In this document: positions 24,691 to 34,452 of the stretch, one piece after another
How the letters are laid out: each line of letters begins with the position of its first letter
Position numbering within the stretch: the stretch's first letter is position 1
Assembly (NCBI GenBank): GCA_044221335.1
Contig: JBGAPI010000015.1
Span: 1 to 64,000, forward strand
From: JBGAPI01 sp044221335
GTDB taxonomy: Bacteria; Pseudomonadota; Gammaproteobacteria; Xanthomonadales; Ahniellaceae
Reading direction: 5' to 3'
DNA: 64,000 bases
Translations under genes and position numbers: made by a program
The notes under the pieces: model-generated
The model's database searches: none
What the model was told of the DNA's origin: nothing
Seen by the model: the letters and a program-made list of their open reading frames with translations, nothing else

Positions 24691-26691
24691 TCAGGCCATC
24701 AGGCCCTTCGCGGCGTCGACGATGCGCTCGACAGTGAAACCGAAGTACGGATACAGCTGCTCGGCCGGTGCCGACGCGCCGAAACGGTCGATGCCGAACA
24801 CCACGCCGTCGAGCCCCACGTACTTGCGCCAGAAGTCGCTCACGCCCGCTTCCACGGCGATCCGCTTGCGGCACCAGCCCGGCAGCACCGACTCGCGGTA
24901 CTCCAGCGGCTGCGCATCGAACAGGCTGGTGCAAGGCATCGACACGACCCGGGCTCCGACGCCCTGCTGCTGCAGGTGGCGGGCCGCCTGCATGGCAAGC
25001 TCGACTTCGGATCCGGTCGCGATCAGGATCAACTCGATCCTGCCATCCTGCGGGTCGAGCAGCACGTAGCCGCCGCGGGCGATCGCCGCGACCTGCTCCG
25101 CGCCGCGCGACTGGTGCTTCAGGTTCTGGCGCGAAAAGATCAGGCAGCTCGGGCCGTCGCGGCGCTCGATCGCGAGCTTCCACGCGACCGCAGTCTCGAC
25201 CGCATCGCAGGGCCGCCACACCGGATTGTTCGGGATGTAGCGCAGCGAGGCCAGGTGTTCGACCGGCTGGTGGGTCGGGCCGTCCTCGCCGAGGCCGATC
25301 GAGTCGTGCGTGTACACGTGGATGGCAGCGGCCGGGATCAGCGCGCTCATCCGCACCGCATTGCGGGCGTAATCCGAGAACACCAGGAAGGTCGCGTCGT
25401 AGGGCACCAGGCCGCCGTGCAGCGCGAGGCCGTTGCTGATCGCGCTCATTCCGAATTCGCGGACGCCGAAGTAGACGTAGTTGCCGCGGTCGTCGCCGGC
25501 GTTGACGTCGCGCGAGCCCTTCCACAGCGTCAGGTTCGAGTGGGCGAGATCGGCGGAGCCACCGATCAGCTCCGGCAGCAGCGGCCCATAGGCCTCGAGC
25601 GCCATCTGCGAGGCCTTGCGGCTGGCCACGGTCGGGCCCTCGGCGGCGATCCGGTCGATGTAGGCCTGTGCCTTGGCGGCGAAATCGGCCGGCAACTCGC
25701 CGCGCTGGCGGCGCTCGAACTCGGCGGCGAGTTCCGGGTGAGCGGCGCGGTAGCGCTCGAACAGCGCCTGCCATTCGGACTGCCAGGCGGCGCCGCGGGA
25801 GCGCGCGTCCCAGCCGGCAGCGATGTCGGCGGGGATCTCGAACGGCGCGTGGTTCCAGCCGAGCGTCGTGCGGGCGAGAGCGACCTCGTCCTTGCCGAGC
25901 GGCGCGCCGTGCGCGCCCTCGGTGTTCTGCTTGTTCGGCGCGCCGAAGCCGATCTGGGTCTTCATCGCGATCAGCGTCGGCTTGTCCGGGTCGATCGCGG
26001 CCGACACCAGCGCGGCCTTGATCGATTCGCTGTCGTGGCCATCGACGCCAGTGATCACTTCCCAGCCGTAGGCCTCGAAGCGGCGCCGGGTGTCGTCGCT
26101 GAACCAGCCGCCGACCTTGCCGTCGATCGAGATGTTGTTGTCGTCGTAGATCGCGATCAGCTTGCCGAGCTTCAGCGTTCCGGCCAGCGAGCAGGCCTCG
26201 TGGGAGATCCCTTCCATCAGGCAGCCATCACCGAGGAACACGTAGGTGTTGTGGTCGACGACGGCGAAGCCGTCGCGATTGAAGCGATTCGCCAGAACTT
26301 TTTCCGCCAGCGCCATGCCGACCGCGTTGGCGAGGCCCTGGCCGAGCGGACCGGTGGTGGTCTCGATCGCCGGATGCTCGCAGCGTTCCGGGTGCCCCGC
26401 GGTCTTCGAATGCAGCTGCCGGAAGCGCTTCAGCTCCGCCATCGGCAGGTCGTAGCCCGACAGGTGCAGGGTCGCGTACAGCAGCATCGAGCCGTGTCCG
26501 TTCGACAGCACGAAGCGGTCGCGATTGGCCCATGCCGGATCGGCCGGGTTGTGGCGCAGGAAGTCGTTCCACAGTACTTCGGCGATGTCGGCCATGCCCA
26601 TCGGCATGCCCGGATGACCGGAATTGGCCTGCTGGACGGCATCCATGGCCAGCGCCCGCACGGCGTTGGCGAGTTCGCGACGACTCGGCAT
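24691..26691 (-). CDS. tkt: Transketolase
   Basis: 666 residues from ATG at 26691 (MPSRRELANAVRALAMDAVQ). A longer open frame exists upstream, but homology begins here. Transfers two-carbon units between sugar phosphates in the pentose phosphate pathway using thiamine diphosphate. Signatures are the N-terminal SGHPGMPMGMADIAEVLW, the ThDP motif GDGCLMEGISHEA..DDNNISIDG, and the C-terminal HDSIGLGEDGPTHQPVEHL. A candidate -10, TACAAT (26722-26727 on the minus strand), lies 30 nt upstream. It stands alone and faces mtfA. Confidence 0.96.
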   Translation of the reverse strand: MPSRRELANAVRALAMDAVQQANSGHPGMPMGMADIAEVLWNDFLRHNPADPAWANRDRFVLSNGHGSMLLYATLHLSGYDLPMAELKRFRQLHSKTAGHPERCEHPAIETTTGPLGQGLANAVGMALAEKVLANRFNRDGFAVVDHNTYVFLGDGCLMEGISHEACSLAGTLKLGKLIAIYDDNNISIDGKVGGWFSDDTRRRFEAYGWEVITGVDGHDSESIKAALVSAAIDPDKPTLIAMKTQIGFGAPNKQNTEGAHGAPLGKDEVALARTTLGWNHAPFEIPADIAAGWDARSRGAAWQSEWQALFERYRAAHPELAAEFERRQRGELPADFAAKAQAYIDRIAAEGPTVASRKASQMALEAYGPLLPELIGGSADLAHSNLTLWKGSRDVNAGDDRGNYVYFGVREFGMSAISNGLALHGGLVPYDATFLVFSDYARNAVRMSALIPAAAIHVYTHDSIGLGEDGPTHQPVEHLASLRYIPNNPVWRPCDAVETAVAWKLAIERRDGPSCLIFSRQNLKHQSRGAEQVAAIARGGYVLLDPQDGRIELILIATGSEVELAMQAARHLQQQGVGARVVSMPCTSLFDAQPLEYRESVLPGWCRKRIAVEAGVSDFWRKYVGLDGVVFGIDRFGASAPAEQLYPYFGFTVERIVDAAKGLMA

Positions 26692-26882
26692 TGGGAGGTC
26701 TCGGGGATCGGGGAGCCCTCTATTGTACCGTTTCGCGGCGAGCGGCCTGCGGCGGCTCGCGGCAAGACGGCCCGAGCAAGTGCGATTCGACTTCCATGGC
26801 GGTAGCCGCCCCGGCCGACCGGGCGCCGAATCCCCAGCAGAACCTGTCCACTCCTCGTGGACGCTTTCCGCGCAGCCCGCTG

Positions 26883-28067
26883 CTAGGCCTGGTGGGCGGA
26901 AAACATGTCGTCGCGTGCCATCGGTCGGCCGATCAGATAGCCCTGGGCGTAGCGGCAGCCCATGATGCGCAGCGCGTCGAGCTGGTCCTGGGTCTCGACG
27001 CCTTCCGCGACCAGGTCCGCGTCCAGCGCCTGCACCATCTCGACGATCGCGCGGACGATGGCGAGGCAGCGCGGCGCATCCAGCATCTGGCGGGTGAATC
27101 CCTGGTCCAGCTTGATCGTGTCGAACTCGGACTTGTGCAGGTGCCCGAGGTTCGAGTGGCCGGTGCCGAAATCGTCGAGCGAGACCTTCATGCCGATGCC
27201 GTGGCAGCGATCGATCAGCCGCGCGACCGCGTCCACGTCGAGCGTCAGGCTCTCGGTGATCTCGATCTTCAGCGACGAGGGCGTGATGCCGTTGGTCGCG
27301 GTGTAGCGCTCCACGTCGTCCAGCCAGTCGGGTTCCTCGAGCTGGCGTCCCGACACGTTGATCGAGATGAACGGCAATTCGACGACCCCGCGACGCTTGA
27401 GTTCGCCGAGCGCGATGCAGGTCTCCTCGAGGACATAGCGTCCGACCGGCACGATCAGCGACGTTTCCTCGGCGAGGGCGATGAACTCCATCGGCGACAC
27501 GGGTCCGCGCTCCGGGTGGGTCCAGCGGATCAGCGCCTCGTAGCCGGTCACCCGACCCAGGGGGATGTCGTAGATCGGCTGGTAGCGCAGCTCCAGTTCG
27601 CGGCTCTCCAGCGCCTCGCGCAGCTGCGCCTCGAGGCGGATCTTGCCGATCGCCCGGCGATCGAGGTTGTCGGTCTCGGGGCTCGGATTCCCGGGAGCGG
27701 GCGCGGGCGGATCGGCCTCGCCACGGAACTTCGCCAGGGCAGACCGGTAGCGATGCAGCTGGCCGCGAAGGATGCCACGCACGATCGGATCGGCGTTCTC
27801 GATGCGCTCGTGCAACTGGGTGCGGTCGAGCGAGGTGAGGACGCAGAAGGACTCGGCGACCACGGAGGCGGTACGCGGCGAATCGTCGATCACCGCCATC
27901 TCGCCGAGCAGGTCGCCGGCGCCGACGCGCCCCAGAACGACGATCTCCCCGGCCTTCACCGTCGACACCCGCAGGGTCCCGGACTCGATCAGGTACGCGC
28001 AGGTCGGCGGATCGCCCTCCGTGAAGAGGACTTCGCCAGTTCGCAATTCGACCCGAGTCGCCGTCAT
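26883..28067 (-). CDS. Cyclic-nucleotide-binding domain plus EAL phosphodiesterase
   Basis: 394 residues from ATG at 28067 (MTATRVELRTGEVLFTEGD), where the cNMP-binding fold begins; the frame extends to 28157. Residues 1-115 form a CRP-like sensor domain (VGAGDLLGEMAVIDDSPRTASV). Residues 150-390 form an EAL domain with E177-A-L-I-R-W, DDFGTGHSNLGHL and VAEGVET, so the cyclic-di-GMP hydrolysing residues seem intact. This suggests a phosphodiesterase gated by a cyclic nucleotide or related ligand. No DNA-binding or membrane part is seen. Confidence 0.9.
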   Translation of the reverse strand: MTATRVELRTGEVLFTEGDPPTCAYLIESGTLRVSTVKAGEIVVLGRVGAGDLLGEMAVIDDSPRTASVVAESFCVLTSLDRTQLHERIENADPIVRGILRGQLHRYRSALAKFRGEADPPAPAPGNPSPETDNLDRRAIGKIRLEAQLREALESRELELRYQPIYDIPLGRVTGYEALIRWTHPERGPVSPMEFIALAEETSLIVPVGRYVLEETCIALGELKRRGVVELPFISINVSGRQLEEPDWLDDVERYTATNGITPSSLKIEITESLTLDVDAVARLIDRCHGIGMKVSLDDFGTGHSNLGHLHKSEFDTIKLDQGFTRQMLDAPRCLAIVRAIVEMVQALDADLVAEGVETQDQLDALRIMGCRYAQGYLIGRPMARDDMFSAHQA

Positions 28068-28159
28068 ACCCCCGCCGATTCTCCCGGACTGCATCGGGGC
28101 ATGCCGCCCCTCCGCCATAGTAACCGTTGGCTCGCCGCTCCCGCGCGACTCCCGCATAG

Positions 28160-28188
28160 AAAAAGGGCCGCACGAGGCGGCCCTTTTT
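28160..28188. terminator. Bidirectional intrinsic terminator
   Basis: The 12-bp arms AAAAAGGGCCGC (28160-28171) and GCGGCCCTTTTT (28177-28188) enclose a 5-nt loop. Runs of five T follow the stem on either strand. It lies just downstream of the 28209 lipoprotein gene and so would end the pilMNOPQ-lipoprotein transcript. Confidence 0.9.
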
Positions 28189-28208
28189 CCGGAATCACCC
28201 GCAGTGGA

Positions 28209-30896
28209 TCACGGGCACCCGATCGGCGGCGGACTGAAGCCGTCGTTGCACGCGCGGGACACCATCACCGGCACCGTCCGGCTGACCGAGTTCAGCAGCG
28301 CGAAGTTGCAGGTACCGCCGCCCAGCGTCGGCGGAGTCACGCCCGGACCATCCGGATCGAAGATCATGTCGGTGTAGTCGATCAGTGCCTGCGTGCAGCC
28401 GTTGACGCCGGTCACCGGGATCGAGTTCTCGACGAACATGAAGCCGCCCGGCGGGCTGGTCGCACCGCAGCTGCCGATCACCTGGGCGTTCGCCACCGGA
28501 CCGTTGCTGTCGATCACGCAGACCACCACGCCGCTCTGGCCGGTCGAACCGTAGATGATCAGCGGATTCGGCTGGACGCTCATCAGGATGGTGTCGGTCA
28601 GGACGAGGTCGATGTTGACGTCCACATTGGTCTCGTCGAGCGTGAAGGTGATCTTCGGCACGCCGGACTGCAGGACGAGGCCGGCGGTCGTGACGCTGGC
28701 CGTCACGCAGCCGTCCGCACCCGTGCGGTTTCCGACGAAGCCGACGATCGTGCTGCCGCTGACGGTGCCGCCGTTGTCGACCGAACCGGTGCCGCCCGAC
28801 AGGCCGCTGAGCGCGAAGCGGATCCGCGCACCCGGAATCGGGAAGTTGTTGGTGTCACGCGCGCAGACCTTCACCGACACCGTGCGGTTCGGGCTGATCG
28901 TGCTCGGCTGGGCCGTCAGGACGACGGTGCCGGAACCCTGGTAGCGGAAGCGCTCGGCGTCGCTGATGATTTCGGCGCTGCCGGAGACGACGGCGCCGGA
29001 ACCCTGCGCCCACACGACCACCGGGCGACCGATCTTGTTGCCCGAATAGGTCATCGTCGAGCGGAAGACGCCATTCGCGCCGACCGAGGACGAAGCGACG
29101 ATGTTGCCGTCGCTCGCGCGACCGATCACGTAGGGGACCGACGGTCCGTTGTTCACCGTCTGACCGGTGGTGTCGTTGAAGTTGAACCGGGTCGTCGTGA
29201 TCAGCTGGGTCGGGCCGACGATCGCGGAAATCACCCGCGCGCCTTCGAGGTCGTCGTTGCCGTTGGAGTCCTCGCCGAACAGGACCAGATGATCGCCCGG
29301 ACCCGCGCCGCCGCCCGCCGTGGTGAACGCACCCGTCGGAGCCGTGAACAGCGTGCCACCTTCCTGCGGATCGCCGTCGCCACCCTGGATCGAGAAGTCG
29401 CCATTGGTCAGCGGCGTATCGATCAGGCCGAAGCGGAGCTCGGTGCCCGGCACGACCGGATTGCGACCGCTGTCGACCGCGACGCCCGTGACCGCCATCT
29501 GGTACGCACCGCTGCGGTCGCCGGTCGTGAGCACAGAGGCCGCACGGCTGAGATCCTGCGACAGGTCGATGTGGAACAGCTTGCCGTCGGAGATGGTGAA
29601 GGTCCGCGTCGAGGTGAGCGAATCGGAGACGCCGTTGCTGACGTTGTTGTCGGAGCGGTCGATCGTCGCGCGCAGGGTCAGGGCGCCGGTCCGTGTGCCG
29701 GACTGCAGGGTCACCGAGGCGATGCCGCGGCTGGTCCGCACGTTGACCGAGTTGCCGGACTGGCTGGCGCCGGTGGCGGAGATGCCGACCAGGCGTTCAC
29801 CGCCGGTGGCACCGCCGACGATGTCGACCGTCACGTTGTCGATGCCCGCGGACGGCGAATTGATCAGCGTGCCGCCGCCATCGTAGACCGCGACCTCGAT
29901 CTGCTTCGACTGCGCGCCGTTGACGCCCTGGACGTACTGAGGATCGTCGTTGGACTGGATCACGACGCTGCCCGGGATGCCGCCGGAGCCGTTCGACACG
30001 TTGAGGGTCGCGGTGCTCTGGATGGTCTCGCCGGTCGACGCATCGACCGCGGAGACGATCAGCTGGCCGGTGCCGGCGGTATAGGCCGACGCGACGTAGA
30101 ACACCGAGGTGCCCGAATTCAGTCCAAGCGTGATGCTGCGGCAGAGCTTGATGGTCGGCGGATCCGTGCTCTCGTCGACGCCTTCAGCCGGCAGCCACAG
30201 TGCCAGCGACTCGAGACCCGCACCGAGCGCGGCGGCCGCGCCTGAACCGGAGGAGCAGAACTGCGAGCCGGTACCTGCGTCGTTGCCGGCCGGGGCCAGC
30301 GAACCGTCGAGGCGGCGGACCGTCACGGTGACCTGCGTCAGGTAGGGAGAACCGATGAACACGGTGTTGCCCAGCGACAGGCCGGACGGAATCACCGGAA
30401 TCGTGGTCGACTGGATCTGCACGGACAGCCGCGGATCGTTCGGCGGTCCGGCCTGCACGGTGACGTTCGCGCGTCCGGTGACCGAGGTCGTTCCCGTGGT
30501 CGGCGGCGTCATCGAGGCGATCAGAGTGGCGGTGCCCACCGAGCGGGTGTGCAGCCGGAAGTTGGCGATGCCGCCGGACGAGGTCGCGGAGACGGACTCG
30601 GCCAGCGCGACGGTGCCGTTGCCGGACTGTGCGTTGGACAGCAGGCCGACACCCGCGGGCGTCAGCTGCAGGTTGATCACCGTGCCGTCGGCCACCGCGG
30701 CGCCGTTGGTCGTCTGGGCACGCACCGTGACCGAGACCAGCGAATTGGGTGTCGATGTCGACGAGGCCGGCGAGACCGTGACGACGTATCCCTGCGGGTT
30801 GAATGCCGAGTTATCTCCGGATCCGCCGCCGCCGCCGCAACCCGCCAGCAGGGACAGCACACCGAGGATTCCGAGGGCCTTTGAACGTAGATTCAT
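28209..30896 (-). CDS. Large lipoprotein with bacterial Ig-like repeats
   Basis: 895 residues. The signal peptide ends in the lipobox LLAGC followed by a glycine-rich linker. The body is a series of Ig-like (Big/invasin-type) domains, visible as VTVRAQTTNGAAVADGTVINLQLTP, VSVKVCARDTNNFPIPGARIRFAL and similar strands. Paired cysteines near the C terminus may form disulfides. It starts 50 bp after pilQ, on the same strand and before a strong terminator, so it is probably part of the pilus operon. It could be a surface adhesin or a factor for the secretin or pilus. In many relatives pilQ is followed by aroK and aroB instead. Confidence 0.82.
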   Translation of the reverse strand: MNLRSKALGILGVLSLLAGCGGGGGSGDNSAFNPQGYVVTVSPASSTSTPNSLVSVTVRAQTTNGAAVADGTVINLQLTPAGVGLLSNAQSGNGTVALAESVSATSSGGIANFRLHTRSVGTATLIASMTPPTTGTTSVTGRANVTVQAGPPNDPRLSVQIQSTTIPVIPSGLSLGNTVFIGSPYLTQVTVTVRRLDGSLAPAGNDAGTGSQFCSSGSGAAAALGAGLESLALWLPAEGVDESTDPPTIKLCRSITLGLNSGTSVFYVASAYTAGTGQLIVSAVDASTGETIQSTATLNVSNGSGGIPGSVVIQSNDDPQYVQGVNGAQSKQIEVAVYDGGGTLINSPSAGIDNVTVDIVGGATGGERLVGISATGASQSGNSVNVRTSRGIASVTLQSGTRTGALTLRATIDRSDNNVSNGVSDSLTSTRTFTISDGKLFHIDLSQDLSRAASVLTTGDRSGAYQMAVTGVAVDSGRNPVVPGTELRFGLIDTPLTNGDFSIQGGDGDPQEGGTLFTAPTGAFTTAGGGAGPGDHLVLFGEDSNGNDDLEGARVISAIVGPTQLITTTRFNFNDTTGQTVNNGPSVPYVIGRASDGNIVASSSVGANGVFRSTMTYSGNKIGRPVVVWAQGSGAVVSGSAEIISDAERFRYQGSGTVVLTAQPSTISPNRTVSVKVCARDTNNFPIPGARIRFALSGLSGGTGSVDNGGTVSGSTIVGFVGNRTGADGCVTASVTTAGLVLQSGVPKITFTLDETNVDVNIDLVLTDTILMSVQPNPLIIYGSTGQSGVVVCVIDSNGPVANAQVIGSCGATSPPGGFMFVENSIPVTGVNGCTQALIDYTDMIFDPDGPGVTPPTLGGGTCNFALLNSVSRTVPVMVSRACNDGFSPPPIGCP

Positions 30897-30946
30897 GATT
30901 GCTTAACTCCCAAGATTGAGCGGATCTGCGGCTTGCTCAATACCGC

Positions 30947-33238
30947 TCATCGCTTGCGGTCGCCGAGAATTTTCGGCGTCACGAAAATGAGTAGCTCAGC
31001 CTTGCTGTTGGTCGTAGTGGTCGACTTGAACAGGTTGCCGACGATCGGAACATCGCCGAGGAACGGGACCTTCAACATGTCCTTCCGGTCCTGGAACTGG
31101 TAGATGCCGCCGAGGACGACCGTCTGGCCGTTCTCGACGAGGACGCCCGTCGAGATCTTCCGGGACGTGATATTCGGGATCTGTCCCAGTCCCGGAACCG
31201 TGACGAAGCTCGCCACCTGATCACGCTGGACGTTCAGGTTGAGGAAGATGCGGTTGTCCTGCGTGATGGTCGGGGTGACCTTCAGTTCGAGCACGACGTC
31301 CTTGAAGTTCACCACCCGGGTCGGACCGGCGTTGTTGGTCGCCGGGGTTTCGGTCACGTAGCCGACCTGCTCGTTCTGCAGGATGTCGGCCTCTCGCTGA
31401 TTCGAGGTGATGACCTTCGGACTGGTGATGATCTGGCCACGGCCTTCCTGCTGCAGCGCCGACAGCTCGAGATCCAGGATGTAGTCCTGACCGAGGATGC
31501 TCAGCGCGTAGGAGGTCGCACCGGCGGACGCCGCCGGCAGATTGACCGCGAGCCGATCGGCGAGCGACGGGGCCGTCACCGGAAGGCCGGTGCTCCGGCC
31601 CGCGAGGCGGTTCGCCAGCGCGCTGTCGACCATGCTGCCGGTGCCGGTAATGGTTCCGCCGCCGACGATCACGTTGCCGTGCTTGTCCTCGACACCGCCG
31701 GTCACGCCGAAGCGGGCGCCGAGATCACGGCCGAAGGACTCGTTGGCGAGCACGACGCGCGACTCGATCAGCACCTGATCGACGGCGCGATCGAGCGTCC
31801 GGATCAGTTCCTTGACCTCGGCGACCTTCGCCGGGGTGTCGCTGATCAGCAGCGTATTCGTCCGCTCGTCGAAGGTCACCGAGCCACGCACCGACAGGAA
31901 CCCGGTGCGGGTGGCGAGGTTGGTCTGCTGACCGGCGCCGCCCTGGGAGGCGCCGCCGCCGGAGCCGGCGGTATTGGTCCGCTTGGTGTCGGTGATCAGC
32001 GTGGCGATGTCCTTCGCCTTGCCGTAGTTGATCGGGATGTATTCCGACACCAGCGGGACGCGGTCCTCGAGCGCGATGCGCGCGTCGGCCAGCGCCTGTT
32101 CGCGATCCGCGATGTCCTTGGTGGGCGCGACCCACAGCACGTTGCCGCGCTTGCGCTTGTCGAGTCCCTTGGCCTGCAGGATGATGTCCATCGCCTGGTC
32201 CCACGGAACATTGACGAGGCGCAGGGTGACGTTGCCGGAGACCGAGTCGGCGACCACGATGTTGAGCTGCGACACGTCGGCGATCAGCTGCAGCACCGAG
32301 CGGACCGGGATGTCCTGGAAATTGAAGGTCACCCGCTCGCCGGTGTACTCCGGCTCGGCCAGGGCCTTCGCGGCCGGGCTCACTTCCTTCACCGGAGCGA
32401 TCTCGACGACGTACTCGTTGCCGGTCTGGTAGGCGAGGCTCTCGAAGTCGCCGTTGGTCCCGATCTCCATCTTGGCGCCGCCGGCGCGCGGACGCGTCTC
32501 GACGGAGACGGCCGGCGTGGCGAAGTCGGTCACGTCGAGCTTGCGCGCCAGGGAATCCGGGAGCGTGGCGTTGCTGATGTTGAGCAGGACCTTGCTGCCC
32601 TGCTTGTCGAGGTCGATCGACGCGCCGCTGCCGTTGAAGCTGATGATGATCCGGCCTTCACCGGCCTTGCCGCGGCGGAAATCGATGTTGCTGATCTCGG
32701 TGTGCGCGCCGGCGACCTGCTTCGACGGGTCGAGTCCGACCGAGGCGCCGGAGGCCGAGGTGACGCTGGCGCCGCTCAGCGAGACGACCAGGGTGTTGCC
32801 GCTCGCCCGGGTCGTGTAGCTGGTGCTGCGGGTCAGTTCGATCACCACCCGGGTGCGCCCGCCCGCTTCGACCGCCGACGCGGCCGTCGCCGAGCCGATT
32901 CCGATCGGAACGCGCTTGGAGGCCATGCCGTTGCGGGTGTCCTCGAAGTCGACGGCGATTCGCGCCGGCGATTCGGTGGCGAACAGTTTCGGGTCCGCCG
33001 GAGGAGCATCCAGGCTCATCACGACATCGACCGCTCCACCCGCTCCCGGCGTGAAGGTGATGTCCTTGAGGACGTTGGCGGCATTCGCGCCGGACGCGAA
33101 GGCCAGCGCGGCGATCGCACCCGCCGCGCCCCGCAACAGGCGCCCCATCCATGCACTGGACGTCGCCTCGCGGGCAACGTGGATGGTCCGGTCCGTTCGA
33201 GAATAGGTCGTCATGAGCAAAACCCCCGGGGCACTCAT
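30947..33238 (-). CDS. pilQ: Type IV pilus secretin PilQ
   Basis: 763 residues from ATG at 33238, overlapping the pilP stop (ATGA) with GGAAG 7 nt upstream; an internal ATG at 33214 is also possible. Forms the outer-membrane pore for the pilus. Two N-terminal AMIN domains (about 50-270, beta-rich, peptidoglycan-binding) lead to a secretin/TonB short N domain (YTGERVTFNFQDIPVRSVLQLI), an N1 domain and the C-terminal secretin gate (VITSNQREADILQNEQVGYVTET, GQTVVLGGIYQF). The signal peptide has an unusually long n-region before LLRGAAGAIAALAFASGANA. Confidence 0.96.
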   Translation of the reverse strand: MSAPGVLLMTTYSRTDRTIHVAREATSSAWMGRLLRGAAGAIAALAFASGANAANVLKDITFTPGAGGAVDVVMSLDAPPADPKLFATESPARIAVDFEDTRNGMASKRVPIGIGSATAASAVEAGGRTRVVIELTRSTSYTTRASGNTLVVSLSGASVTSASGASVGLDPSKQVAGAHTEISNIDFRRGKAGEGRIIISFNGSGASIDLDKQGSKVLLNISNATLPDSLARKLDVTDFATPAVSVETRPRAGGAKMEIGTNGDFESLAYQTGNEYVVEIAPVKEVSPAAKALAEPEYTGERVTFNFQDIPVRSVLQLIADVSQLNIVVADSVSGNVTLRLVNVPWDQAMDIILQAKGLDKRKRGNVLWVAPTKDIADREQALADARIALEDRVPLVSEYIPINYGKAKDIATLITDTKRTNTAGSGGGASQGGAGQQTNLATRTGFLSVRGSVTFDERTNTLLISDTPAKVAEVKELIRTLDRAVDQVLIESRVVLANESFGRDLGARFGVTGGVEDKHGNVIVGGGTITGTGSMVDSALANRLAGRSTGLPVTAPSLADRLAVNLPAASAGATSYALSILGQDYILDLELSALQQEGRGQIITSPKVITSNQREADILQNEQVGYVTETPATNNAGPTRVVNFKDVVLELKVTPTITQDNRIFLNLNVQRDQVASFVTVPGLGQIPNITSRKISTGVLVENGQTVVLGGIYQFQDRKDMLKVPFLGDVPIVGNLFKSTTTTNSKAELLIFVTPKILGDRKR

Positions 33239-33750
33239 TTGTTGTCTTCCAAGGCGACGTTCGCCGGCCGTTCGACCAACCCGCCAGCGCCGTTGGACAC
33301 GATTTCAACCAGGTCGATCTGTTCCTCGGCGATCCCGATGATCTTGCCGTCGTTCTGGCCGAGGTAGTTGCCGATGTGGACCCGATGCACGACGCCGTCG
33401 GGATCCTTGATCAGCGCTTCCATGTTCTGGCCGACACCGATCGTGCCGACCATGTCGAGACTGTCGAGCGGGAAGCGCTCCAGCTCTTCCTTGGGGTGCT
33501 TCGGACGCTCGATGCCCGGCTCCTCGTTCGGATTCTCGGGAACACCGGAGGCGAACGGATCCCGCATGTTCTGGGCGGCGTACTCGAAGGTCGGAAATTT
33601 CTGCATGACCGGCAGCGGCTCGATCTGCGCACCGGGACGGGCCTTGACCTCGTCGATCCAGGCGCGCAGGTCGGCATCACCCTTGCCGCAGCCGACGAGC
33701 ATCAGCGCCGCAGCGGCCACGATGCAGTAGCGAAGGGACATCGTCTGCAT
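33235..33750 (-). CDS. pilP: Type IV pilus lipoprotein PilP
   Basis: 171 residues. Lipoprotein signal peptide with lipobox LVGC, then an extended N-terminal region and a small beta-domain (LDMVGTIGVGQNMEALIKDPDGVVHRVHIGNYLG) that contacts PilQ. It links the PilMNO inner-membrane platform to the secretin. It begins 3 bp after pilO and overlaps pilQ by 4 bp. Confidence 0.95.
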   Translation of the reverse strand: MQTMSLRYCIVAAAALMLVGCGKGDADLRAWIDEVKARPGAQIEPLPVMQKFPTFEYAAQNMRDPFASGVPENPNEEPGIERPKHPKEELERFPLDSLDMVGTIGVGQNMEALIKDPDGVVHRVHIGNYLGQNDGKIIGIAEEQIDLVEIVSNGAGGLVERPANVALEDNK

Positions 33751-33753
33751 GGA

Positions 33754-34452
33754 TCAGGTCCTCTTCGGTTCGGCCGGGGCGGCGGCGGCCGGCGGCGCCT
33801 TGCCGGCGGGCGGAGCGGCGGCCGGGGCGGCACCCGCGGCTTCGTCGTCCTCCAGGTAGCGGTAGGTCTTCACCGTACCTTCCAGCTTCAGGGCGCCCGC
33901 GGGCACGGACTCGCCCTTGGCCCCGGTCGCGGCGGGCTTCAGCGAGATGTCGTGCATGGTGAGGATCACCACCCGCGGCAGCGACGCCACGCCGCTGATG
34001 AAGGATCCGAACTGGTGGTAGGTCCCGATCATCGACAGCTCGATCGGCTTCTCGGCGTAGGACGCCTTCGGCAACTCGGCGCCGGGCTGGAATTTCTGGG
34101 TGTCGATGCCGGTGGACAGCGCGGTCTGCGAGACGTCGACCAGCAGGTCCGGCATCTCGGTCTTCGAGGGCAGCTGGCGCAGCATCTGCTTCAGCATCTC
34201 GCGGATGTCGTCCAGCTGCTTCTTGTAGGCCTCGAGGTTCGCGACCTTCTTCTGCTTGCCCTCGAAGGTCTGGCGCAGCTCCAGCTCCTTGCCTTCGACG
34301 CTGGTCAGCTGGTCGCGCAGCGGCTGCACCCAGAAGTACCAGCCGATGCCGCCGATGATGAGGAAGATGACGCCTCCCACCACGCCCTTGACCGAGTTCG
34401 GCCAGGTTCCGAGGCGCTGGAAGTCGATGTTCTGGAAGTCGGACATCTTCAT
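33754..34452 (-). CDS. pilO: Type IV pilus alignment protein PilO
   Basis: 232 residues: a single transmembrane helix near the N terminus (VVGGVIFLIIGGIGWYFWV), a coiled coil (DQLTSVEGKELELRQTFEGKQ) and a ferredoxin-like periplasmic domain (PIELSMIGTYHQFGSFISGVASLPRVVIL). An alanine/proline-rich tail of about 30 residues follows, longer than usual. It overlaps pilN by 4 bp. PilO pairs with PilN in the inner-membrane complex. Confidence 0.95.
   Translation of the reverse strand: MKMSDFQNIDFQRLGTWPNSVKGVVGGVIFLIIGGIGWYFWVQPLRDQLTSVEGKELELRQTFEGKQKKVANLEAYKKQLDDIREMLKQMLRQLPSKTEMPDLLVDVSQTALSTGIDTQKFQPGAELPKASYAEKPIELSMIGTYHQFGSFISGVASLPRVVILTMHDISLKPAATGAKGESVPAGALKLEGTVKTYRYLEDDEAAGAAPAAAPPAGKAPPAAAAPAEPKRT

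Noticed and set aside
24691..28173. A 1160-codon frame containing transketolase
   Set aside because: Only the part from 26691 is transketolase. The upstream 494 codons run antisense or out of frame with the cNMP-EAL gene, and result from high GC content.
26532..30245. A 1237-codon plus-strand frame
   Set aside because: It lies opposite the cNMP-EAL and Ig-lipoprotein genes and its translation is low-complexity Arg/Asp/Ala-rich, a typical shadow.
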